From assembly GCA_023404675.1 (NCBI GenBank), contig JAEYAW010000010.1, positions 1 through 64,000 of the forward strand: DNA of 64,000 bases. Direction: 5' to 3'. The notes beneath the pieces were generated by a model. That model worked only from the letters and a program-made list of their open reading frames with translations. It was not told where the DNA came from and did not search any database. The translations under genes and the position numbers were made by a program. Source of the DNA: Pseudomonadota bacterium. Its GTDB lineage: Bacteria; Pseudomonadota; Alphaproteobacteria; Rhizobiales; Xanthobacteraceae. How positions within the stretch are numbered: position 1 is the first letter of the stretch; each line of letters begins with the position of its first letter. Shown one piece after another: positions 25,313 through 32,041 of this stretch.

Positions 25313-25702
25313 CTAGTCAGGCTTGACGACGCCCTCATCGATCAGCACCAACGTCATGCCTGCATCACCGGCCTGCGGAAAAATACGAGAACTCTCTATA
25401 CTCTCAAGCGTGCGCCGTGCTCGCTCTGGAGCGATAACAAGCAGCTGCTCAGCGGCATTCAACCTTACACGAATATTATCATGCTCAAGCAATGGAAGCA
25501 GAGCAGCTCGCTGATCGCCGTCACGAGACTTCAGCTCATTCGATACCCGCATCAACTCCCTAAATGACCGATTGTATCTTTTAATCTGCGGATCCGATCT
25601 CTCCGCGTCATATAGGTCAAGACTGATCGCAAGGAACAATTCAACAAGTTGCTTGACGGACAACAAGTCAAGACGTGAGATTACATTCGTCGTAGCCGAC
25701 AT
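25313..25702 (-). CDS. DUF2019 immunity-like protein (orphan)
   Basis: From ATG 25702 (MSATTNVISRLDLLSVKQLV) the 129-residue product has the DUF2019 signature: RYNRSFRELMRVSNELKSRD, LLEHDNIRVRLNAAEQLLV and SSRIFPQAGDAGMTLVLIDE. Immediately upstream are only about 35 bp resembling the tail of an HHIVE toxin, so its toxin has been lost. The open frame to 25798 is not supported by similarity. Confidence 0.78.
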   Translation of the reverse strand: MSATTNVISRLDLLSVKQLVELFLAISLDLYDAERSDPQIKRYNRSFRELMRVSNELKSRDGDQRAALLPLLEHDNIRVRLNAAEQLLVIAPERARRTLESIESSRIFPQAGDAGMTLVLIDEGVVKPD

Positions 25703-25770
25703 ACTCCATACACCCAGAACACTGCAGCGTACCACTCCGAACGACAAACCGAAGCCTCTCGAAGGAGAGC

Positions 25771-26151
25771 CTACTTCCCTTGCCGACTCCAAATCCAACC
25801 ACGAGCGTCTGCGGCTTGAGGCATCTCATTTCTTCTATCGATCAACTCAAGCGCTGTCCGCGATTCTTGGCGCGCAGTGTCCCAAAGCCCGAGAGCGGCA
25901 TTTAGCCGAACCTGAACACTCTCGTGACTGAGCAAGGGAATGAGCGCCAATCGCCCCCCTTGTCTTCGATCAAGCTCCCGCTCCACATCGCTGACAATAT
26001 CAAAAAGTCGATTGTATTCCTTATGACGAGCCCAGAAAACCGCATCCTGCTGTTCCAGAGCCAATTCGACAAACACCGAAACCAGACTTTCTAGCGAGAG
26101 CGCCCTCACATCGATCTTGCCGTTAAACTTTGTTTTGATCCGCCGTCTCAT
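25771..26151 (-). CDS. DUF2019 immunity-like domain, fused in frame to a toxin relic
   Basis: From ATG 26151 (MRRRIKTKFNGKIDVRALSL) the sequence is a complete DUF2019 protein of 126 residues (KEYNRLFDIVSDVERELDRR, LLSHESVQVRLNAALGLWD, RRNEMPQAADARGWIWSRQG), very like the partner of toxin 1. The internal ATG probably remains usable. Upstream, one extra G in a GGGGG run joins it in frame to the toxin relic, where a TGA stop would be expected. Confidence 0.72.
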   Translation of the reverse strand: MRRRIKTKFNGKIDVRALSLESLVSVFVELALEQQDAVFWARHKEYNRLFDIVSDVERELDRRQGGRLALIPLLSHESVQVRLNAALGLWDTARQESRTALELIDRRNEMPQAADARGWIWSRQGK

Positions 26152-26880
26152 GGCTCCAATACCCCCAAAACGCCGCAACGCCTCTACACCGATCCTGCGC
26201 CGCTCTTCCCAATTCTTCCCACGTAAATATTCTCGGGGAGACAAGCCCCCATATTCTATATTGCTCTTCGAGAACCACCCCGTAATTTCATAATGCTTCA
26301 ACTTCGGCACCCGCATCAGGTTTTCCCGATCTTTGATCTCAGATGTCGAGAAACCATCGAACCGGTGTTTTCTCGACAATATGATGCTTTCATATCCCGG
26401 GCCAGTATCATCTATTCCTTTGTACAACTCCTCCAGGCTGTTCGGCGGGCCGCGATAACTCGCGATTGAGGCCTGATAGTCCTTGAGCCACCCAATGTTG
26501 TTGAGCAATCCCGTCAGCGCGCTTGCCGCCAGCGATGCTGATGGAAATCGACCAAGCCGGCGCGCGACCTCCTTTTGAAATGCCGTCCGATCGGAGCTTT
26601 CGCGAGGCTTTCTCTCTGGAATTTCCGGCGGCTCGAGCGAGGGCTCATCGTTATGACCGATGCCCGGCGGCTCGGAGGCGTCGTTCTGCGCATACTGCGC
26701 GCCGGGCTCCCACGTGTTCTCCGGATCGGCGTCGGAGAGCACGTCCGGGTCGCTGCCGGCAGCCCCGCCGCCACCATCGCGGGTCCATTGCCCGCCGCTG
26801 GAATTTCCGGCCGGCACGCGGGGCTGATCGGGGCGGTATTTGCACAACTCGGCGCAGCGCTGATACGCCAGCAACGACTC
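26152..26880 (-). pseudogene. Orphan HHIVE toxin cassette with destroyed active site
   Basis: The leader is long (CAELCKYRPDQPRVPAGNSS to ENTWEPGAQYAQNDASEPPG), but the N-terminal domain and an ATG are missing. The toxin half matches toxin 1, except that GYEKHHIVEK is replaced by GYESIILSRK: one A is missing before the His codons and five bases are missing shortly after, restoring frame. The C-terminal RRFG.VLEP end is lost through the G-run fusion. It is an inactivated cassette that keeps an intact immunity domain. Confidence 0.75.
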
Positions 26881-26912
26881 AACAGCATACTTTCAATGAG
26901 AGATGCACATCT

Positions 26913-27120
26913 TCACCTGACACCTCGCTTATGCCAGAGCCAGCCGCGAGCGCTGGCCGCCTGAAGCATTTCACTGCTTTCGTCAATCAACACGAGAGTT
27001 GCTTCGGCCTTATCAGGAACGATATTCTACAGCACAATAGCCGCATTGTAGCGGACTTGAGCGCTTCGGTGTTTCAAGAGCGGAATCAGAAGCAATCCCC
27101 TCCTCGTCGGGGGGATCGCT
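26913..27120 (-). pseudogene. DUF2019 immunity relic with internal stop
   Basis: The minus strand reads LLLIPLLKHRSAQVRYNAAI, then VL and an in-frame TAG, then KAEATLVLIDESSEMLQAAS and ARGWLWHKRG ending at TGA 26913. It is the C-terminal half of a DUF2019 protein whose first half is absent. Confidence 0.7.
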
Positions 27121-27186
27121 ACTCCATTGCGCGCCCCGCATCCATTTAGATATGGCGTCGGCGCTCACTCAAAATAACGTCCATCT

Positions 27187-27510
27187 TCACGCTCTCGATC
27201 GATCGAGATCTATATAGTGAATAATTTCGCGAAAAAAATCGCGAAAACCGCGGAATTCTTGCGGGCGAAGCTCAGCATTTGTCTGAGCGTAAAGTCTTTC
27301 CAGATCTTCATCGGATAGAGACGAACGAACAGCTTCGACTAGAAATAACCTAAGCACTATAATTTGCTCCGAATTCATTCCAGCCAAAATCCCTCGAATA
27401 ATTCGATCAAGTGTCGGTCCGTATACTATGTCAGAGTCTTGATATAGCTTGTCGAAGAAAAGGTAAAATTCCTCCGGCACCTTCATGGTTCTAGCGTCCT
27501 GTACGATCAT
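27187..27510 (-). CDS. Immunity-like protein of the RNase A-like orphan toxin
   Basis: The 107-residue helical protein begins MIVQDARTMKVPEEFYLFFD, with a second possible start at MKVPEEF. It contains YGPTLDRIIRGILAGMNSEQ, LSDEDLERLYAQTN and FRGFRDFFREI. Its start overlaps the last codons of the RNase A-like domain by 20 bp, the position of a cognate immunity gene. It resembles CDI immunity proteins paired with RNase A-like toxins in length and in the DExLExLY and RxFFxxI motifs, but the family assignment is by eye. Confidence 0.65.
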   Translation of the reverse strand: MIVQDARTMKVPEEFYLFFDKLYQDSDIVYGPTLDRIIRGILAGMNSEQIIVLRLFLVEAVRSSLSDEDLERLYAQTNAELRPQEFRGFRDFFREIIHYIDLDRSRA

Positions 27511-28117
27511 TATAATTTCTCGGGTCGGCGGTTACGATTCGATATCTTTTTGGACTGCTCTTGTCATGAACAATCGCAACACCGACCTCATATGTTGCTC
27601 TTACCCTTATTTCTCCCGTCTTTGGATCTAATACCGCTTCGCGGCCTGTTTTATATCCAAACCGCGTGGTGACAAACTCTCCGTTTACGTCTCCAGACGC
27701 GACCTTGTCGACAATGATGCTATTCTGCTCGAGTGTACGGCTGATAAAGTCTCGCGCGCTTTCCGCCGAATCAAATGTTCCAGCCCGATCTCTGACGATA
27801 CTCCCGAATAGACCTCTGTAGTTCTCGCTGCGAATTCGCGCGACGAGTTCGGCATCTGTTTTATCGACGTGTCCATCGATAATGTGGCGTGTAAGAAACT
27901 AATCGGGTTGTATGTCCCCTCGCTCCTCAGTAGCATACTGCGCGCCGGGCTCCCACGTGTTCTCCGGATCGGCATCGGAGAGCCCGGCCAGATCACTGCC
28001 GGCAGCCCAGCCACCGCCATCGCGGGTCCATTGCCCGCCGCTGGAATTTCCGGCCGGCACGCGCGGCTGATCGCTGCGATACTTGCAAATCTCGGCGTAG
28101 CGGCGGCATGCCCCTCT
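27491..28117 (-). pseudogene. Orphan RNase A-like toxin cassette interrupted by one amber codon
   Basis: The frame opens inside the leader (RRYAEICKYRSDQPRVPAGN, then GGQWTRDGGG and ENTWEPGAQYA), meets a single TAG at 27899-27901, and continues in the same frame with HIIDGHVDKTDAELVARIRS, FDSAESARDFISRTLEQNS and YEVGVAIVHD...RYRIVTADPRNYND to TAG 27491. The last part fits bacterial RNase A-like toxin domains (catalytic His in xHxxxHV, YRxVTAxP end). There is no ATG in the leader. The toxin domain itself is intact. Confidence 0.72.
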
Positions 28118-28172
28118 CTACTCAGGCTCGATCAAGCCCGCCCTGCATCCCTATCGCAAACTCACGATCAGG

Positions 28173-28547
28173 TTATGGTGGAGCATAATCCGCATCATCC
28201 ATGCGAAAAAGCGTCATTCCGGCCTCAAACCCCGCCGGATCGTTCTGAAGGCCCGCCACCTCCTGTATCACTTTCTTAGCTTTCGCTGGATCGACGACAA
28301 CGGTGAACGTCGCAGCCTTGTAACGAACAAAAGGATTATCGGAGCCATACAGCGTCACGAGCATTTTCCTCAACCGGCCCGGCCTCGAGTCGATTTCGGC
28401 GATTATCTCGCGCATTTTCTTGAAAAGCTTATTGTACCTTTTATTGTCCGCGATCCATATCGCTTTGTATTGAGCGGCAGCGATGTCAGCAAACAAGCTC
28501 ACCAATTCACCCGGCGACATCCTTGATAGGCTTTCCGGAGGCCTCAT
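28173..28547 (-). CDS. DUF2019 immunity-like protein of full-length toxin 2
   Basis: From ATG 28547 (MRPPESLSRMSPGELVSLFA) the 124-residue product has the DUF2019 fold: KRYNKLFKKMREIIAEIDSR, NPFVRYKAATFTVVVDPAKA and GFEAGMTLFRMDDADYAPP. It diverges more than the other copies. It overlaps the toxin 2 stop by 4 bp (ATGA), the same geometry as toxin 1 and its partner. Confidence 0.8.
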   Translation of the reverse strand: MRPPESLSRMSPGELVSLFADIAAAQYKAIWIADNKRYNKLFKKMREIIAEIDSRPGRLRKMLVTLYGSDNPFVRYKAATFTVVVDPAKAKKVIQEVAGLQNDPAGFEAGMTLFRMDDADYAPP

Positions 28548-29596
28548 GGCTTCAGCACTCCGAATTCGCGCATCGCACGCAACCCAATCTTCATGTGTTC
28601 GTCCCAACTCTTGCCACGAAGGTAGTCTCGTGGCCGAAGGTTATTGTACTCGGGATTCGGACGCGAAAACCACCGATTGATCTCCCAATGCTTCATGATC
28701 GGAATTCGCGCTTTATTATAGCGACTCTCGATCTGTTCTTCCGAAAATCCAGACTTTCGAGCCCCCGTCTGCTCGACAATATGGTGATCCTCATAACCCG
28801 GCTTTCCGTTCCCGACCTCTGCCCGGAGTTCGTCCAAGGTCTTCGGAGGATCACTGTAGATTCTGATCGCGTCAGTGAACCGCGCAAGCTGATCGACCTG
28901 ATCGATGGCGCTGAGATAAGCGTCAACGGCGGTGCCAAGTCCCGTCGCACGCGCGCCCCAGCGCGCTGCCTCCCAGACGAATGACATCCGAGTTTTCCTG
29001 TCGCCCAGCCCCTCCTTCGGGACCTCCGGCGGCTCAAGCGAGGGCCCATCGTTATGGCCGATGCCCGGCGGCTCGGAGGCGTCGTTCTGCGCATACTGCG
29101 CGCCGGGCTCCCACGTATTCTCCGGATCGGCGTCGAAGAGCACGTCCGGATCGCTGCCGGCAACCCCGCCGCCACCATCGCGGGTCCATTGCCCGCCGCC
29201 GGAATGGCCGGCCGGCACGCGGGGCTGATCGGGGCGGTATTTGCAAAGCTCGGCATAGCGTCGATACGCGCGGCGATAGGCCAGGAACGCCCCGATCGTG
29301 CGCAGCTCGGCGCGAAGCTGCTTGATCTCGGCGAAGTCGCGCGCCAGATCGCACGCGTCGCTGATCTGCTCATAGGCCGCCTGGGTTTCCGCCACGGCGT
29401 CGCGCGGAGTCGGCCGCACCCGCACGCGACGCGCCGGATCGACCCTCTCCCATCCGGGAAACAGTCCCTCCAGATTCGTTCCGCGTGGATACAGCCGCGC
29501 AAGATCGGGACGAAGCCAACGATGCGCATCGGGGCGCATGAAGCGCCCCGCACCGAGCGAAGATACATTCGCGTGTGCCGCGTCCCGTCGCGTCAT
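28544..29596 (-). CDS. Full-length modular toxin 2 (shared N-terminal domain, leader, HHIVE HNH C-terminus)
   Basis: From ATG 29596, with GCGAGG upstream, the product has 350 residues. Residues 18-120 are the shared basic helical domain (FMRPDAHRWLRPDLARLYPR; EIKQLRAELRTIGAFLAYRR). Residues 121-195 are the linker/leader (DQPRVPAGHSGGGQWTRDGG, ENTWEPGAQYAQ). The rest is the toxin domain with DHHIVEQ (His271/His272), Asn294, KH (His303) and an FGVLKP end. The start is 57 bp after the prohead protease stop, inside the GTA operon. N-terminal identity with toxin 1 is high while the toxin halves differ, the pattern of polymorphic toxins. Delivery route and nuclease activity are inferred. Confidence 0.82.
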   Translation of the reverse strand: MTRRDAAHANVSSLGAGRFMRPDAHRWLRPDLARLYPRGTNLEGLFPGWERVDPARRVRVRPTPRDAVAETQAAYEQISDACDLARDFAEIKQLRAELRTIGAFLAYRRAYRRYAELCKYRPDQPRVPAGHSGGGQWTRDGGGGVAGSDPDVLFDADPENTWEPGAQYAQNDASEPPGIGHNDGPSLEPPEVPKEGLGDRKTRMSFVWEAARWGARATGLGTAVDAYLSAIDQVDQLARFTDAIRIYSDPPKTLDELRAEVGNGKPGYEDHHIVEQTGARKSGFSEEQIESRYNKARIPIMKHWEINRWFSRPNPEYNNLRPRDYLRGKSWDEHMKIGLRAMREFGVLKP

Positions 29597-29652
29597 CGTA
29601 ACCTCGCAAGGATTTTTCAGACGAAGAGAACACAGGCTCGAAACGGGAAAAA

Positions 29653-30159
29653 TCAGCGCGGCCGGCGATGCCGCGCGCGATCGCGCGTTGGCAAAGAGCA
29701 CTTCGCGGTGCGCACCCGTGCGCCGAGCAGCAGCGGAAAGGTGACGATGGACACCTCCCACAGATCGACCTGATAGAGCTTTCGCACCCGTGTCTTCGGA
29801 TCGATCTGGCCGCGCACGGTGCGATAGCCGATCGACAGGCCGTCGATCGCGCCCGCCTCGACCAGCGCATAGAGTTCGCGCGCCCGCGCCACATCCGGGA
29901 TCAGTTTTCCCCGCGCGCGCAAGCCGCGAAGATCCTCGATCAGTTCAAGCCAGATTCCGACCGGCTCGGAAGCGTCATGCTGAAACAGCATCGGGATCTT
30001 GCGCAGGCCCCGCTGCTGCAGCGTCTGCGTGAAGGCGCCGGGCATCACCATGTCGCGCGCCTGATCAACCTCGCCGAACAGGCTGGCATAGCCTTCGACG
30101 GCACCATCGGCGGCGAACGACAGGCGGGAGACGGACGGCATCGGGGCATGCATGGGCAT
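29653..30159 (-). CDS. HK97-family prohead protease (RcGTA gp4 type)
   Basis: From ATG 30159 (MPMHAPMPSVSRLSFAADGA) the 168-residue protein has the U35 protease features: VEGYASLFGEVDQARDMVMP, MLFQHDASEPVGIW (catalytic His region) and DGLSIGYRTV (catalytic Ser region). It cleaves the delta domain of the capsid protein. The C-terminus after VSIVTFPLLLGARV is basic. The full-length toxin 2 gene follows by 57 bp, where the capsid gene would normally be. Confidence 0.92.
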   Translation of the reverse strand: MPMHAPMPSVSRLSFAADGAVEGYASLFGEVDQARDMVMPGAFTQTLQQRGLRKIPMLFQHDASEPVGIWLELIEDLRGLRARGKLIPDVARARELYALVEAGAIDGLSIGYRTVRGQIDPKTRVRKLYQVDLWEVSIVTFPLLLGARVRTAKCSLPTRDRARHRRPR

Positions 30160-30164
30160 TCTCG

Positions 30165-30245
30165 CGCTAGAGCGTTTTCGAGCGAAGTGGATCCCGGTTC
30201 GCGAAAAGAAAACGCGCCAAATCAAATACCTGGAGCAGTTCAGCG
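30165..30245. repeat. AGAGCGTTTTCGAGCGAAGTGG intergenic repeat
   Basis: The segment AGAGCGTTTTCGAGCGAAGT followed by GGATCCCGGTTCGCGAAAAG and AAAACGCG is recognisable as an abundant intergenic element of the Bradyrhizobium group. It sits between the small GTA genes and the prohead protease and supplies part of the 5' region of the protease gene. Confidence 0.6.
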
Positions 30246-30312
30246 CTTCAGCGAAAGCTGGGCTGCTCCAGGCAAGGTGAACGGGACAGCGATGTAGGAA
30301 AAAGAAGACGCG

Positions 30313-30498
30313 TCAGCGCGGTCGTTTGCGGCGTGCCGGCTTGCGCTTTGTCTTCACACCGGGCGATGGCTTGCGCTGCAGGCGATCGAGGTGCGCGATG
30401 AACTCGCGAAACACACGGCCCGGATCGACCGCAGGCGACGAGGCCTGCGCTTTGGTCTGCGGGCGCATGCCGCGCAGCATCGAATGCAATTTATCCAT
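30313..30498 (-). CDS. Small basic GTA-cluster protein
   Basis: The 61-residue protein begins MDKLHSMLRGMRPQTKAQAS and ends in a lysine/arginine-rich tail (KTKRKPARRKRPR). Its ATG overlaps the preceding stop in TGATG, so it is translated with the upstream membrane protein. No family was recognised. The basic tail would suit nucleic acid contact, but no function is known. Confidence 0.6.
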   Translation of the reverse strand: MDKLHSMLRGMRPQTKAQASSPAVDPGRVFREFIAHLDRLQRKPSPGVKTKRKPARRKRPR

Positions 30499-30701
30499 CA
30501 GGCATCCTCGCGGGGGCGCGCGCGGTCCGCGCGGCGGTTGAACAGCGATAGTTCGCGGATGAAGTCGTCGAAACGGCGCGACACGTTGGCCAGTTCACGC
30601 AACGTGAACAGCAGCGCCAGGCTCGCGGCACTCGCCCAGAGAAACAGCGCCAGATGCGCGAGATCGCCACGATCGGAAAAAGTGCGGACAAGATCGGACA
30701 T
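30498..30701 (-). CDS. Small single-pass membrane protein of the GTA cluster (gp3.5 position)
   Basis: The 67-residue protein has one hydrophobic helix (LALFLWASAASLALLFTL) followed by a charged amphipathic helix (RRFDDFIRELSLFNRRADRA). It lies between portal and protease, the position of the small orfg3.5 gene in RcGTA. It could help target the portal or procapsid to the membrane, or act in lysis; neither can be shown from sequence. Confidence 0.65.
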   Translation of the reverse strand: MSDLVRTFSDRGDLAHLALFLWASAASLALLFTLRELANVSRRFDDFIRELSLFNRRADRARPREDA

Positions 30702-30725
30702 GTTTGCCTCTCCCCGCTCCAGCGG

Positions 30726-31919
30726 TCAGGCCAGCCGGTCGCCGCCCTCGATCGGCGCATAGCCGGTCGCCTCGCGCTTCTCGTTCAGCGTCAGGAACGG
30801 GGCCTCCGCCACGCGCTGCCACAGCGCTGCGCGATCGGAGGCCAGCGCGTCGACGCGATCCGTATCGACAACCAGCCGCAACTCGCGGCCGAACTGCGGT
30901 GCGAGCCATTGCGCGAGTGATGCGCCGACGCGTGTGGCGAGCGGCAGCACGCTCTGGCGCCAGAACACGCGGTTGGCTTCCTGATAGTTGGCGAAAGTGT
31001 TGTCGCCGGGAATGCCGAGCAGCATCGGCGGCACGCCGAACGCCAGCGCGATTTCGCGCGCCGCGGTGTGTTTCGCTTCCAGAAAGTCCATGTCCTTGGG
31101 CGACAGCGACATCGGCTTCCAGTCGAGCCCGCCTTCGAGCAGCAGCGGCCGCCCGGCATTGGCCGCGCCCTGATAGGTGTCAGCGAGTTCGCTCTTGAGC
31201 CGGTCGAACTGCTGATCGGACAGTACCGTGCCTTCCGGCCCGGAATAGACCAACGCGCCGGAGGGACGCGCGGCGTTGTCGAGCAGCGCCTTGTTCCAGC
31301 GCGCAGCCGCGTTGTGGGTGTCGACCGCGACAGCCGCCGCCTCCAGCGGCGCAAGCCCGTAATGATCGTCGAGCGGATGGAAAAATGTCAGATGCAGGAT
31401 TGGCGCAATGGCGGAGGCGGTCTGATCGAACCGCACGCTGCGCCCGGCGGCGGCGTATTCATACGCTTCCGGCCAGCCGTCGCTCCCCGGCACCACCTTC
31501 ATGCGATCGGGCCGCAGCGCATAGAGTTCGCGTACCTCCTCGCCCAGCGCCACCGCCTCGACATAGGCATTCCCCGCGAGCAGCATATGCGCATACAGCG
31601 CTTCGAAGAACGTCGCGCCGTCTTGGTGCGGATTGGGCCGCGCCAGCAGCGCGCCGAACGGATGCGCCTCAAGTTCGCGCGCGCCCTCATAGAGCAGGAA
31701 CGCGCAGGACGCGGCGTTCTCCGCGATCAGCCGTACCGCGCGATGCACCACGGCGTTGCCGAGATAGCCGGCCCGCGCCAGTTCCGCATAGTCGCGCGGC
31801 GTCCAGCGCGCGCGGCCGCCGCGCTCGAACGCCAGCACTTGCGCGGTGCGGCTCATCTTGGTCTCGGGAGGGTGCGGGGCAGGCGCGCGCGAACGCCGCC
31901 GGAAAAGATCGAGGATCAT
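30726..31919 (-). CDS. Phage portal protein, HK97 family (RcGTA gp3 type)
   Basis: The 397-residue protein has typical portal segments: RDYAELARAGYLGNAVVHRA near residue 42, NPHQDGATFFEALYAHMLLA, GLAPLEAAAVAVDTHNAAAR, and GVPPMLLGIPGDNTFANYQEANRVFW near 300. It forms the DNA entry ring. The frame is intact. TerL should directly precede it in GTA order, but a GGDEF gene lies between. Confidence 0.95.
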   Translation of the reverse strand: MILDLFRRRSRAPAPHPPETKMSRTAQVLAFERGGRARWTPRDYAELARAGYLGNAVVHRAVRLIAENAASCAFLLYEGARELEAHPFGALLARPNPHQDGATFFEALYAHMLLAGNAYVEAVALGEEVRELYALRPDRMKVVPGSDGWPEAYEYAAAGRSVRFDQTASAIAPILHLTFFHPLDDHYGLAPLEAAAVAVDTHNAAARWNKALLDNAARPSGALVYSGPEGTVLSDQQFDRLKSELADTYQGAANAGRPLLLEGGLDWKPMSLSPKDMDFLEAKHTAAREIALAFGVPPMLLGIPGDNTFANYQEANRVFWRQSVLPLATRVGASLAQWLAPQFGRELRLVVDTDRVDALASDRAALWQRVAEAPFLTLNEKREATGYAPIEGGDRLA

Positions 31920-32041
31920 TCCGTCGTCCTGTGCTGTATGGATCTATCGAAAGCAGGCGAACGCCGGGCGCCGTCAGGCCCGCGGGATCACGTCGGAAAG
32001 GATGTGGTGCTCAGCACTTCGCTAGCAGGAGCGGATGCAGT

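Noticed and set aside
15900..29300. Possible CRISPR array suggested by regularly repeated sequence
   Set aside because: The repeats are long coding segments (leader and toxin parts) with irregular spacing, not short repeats with unique spacers.
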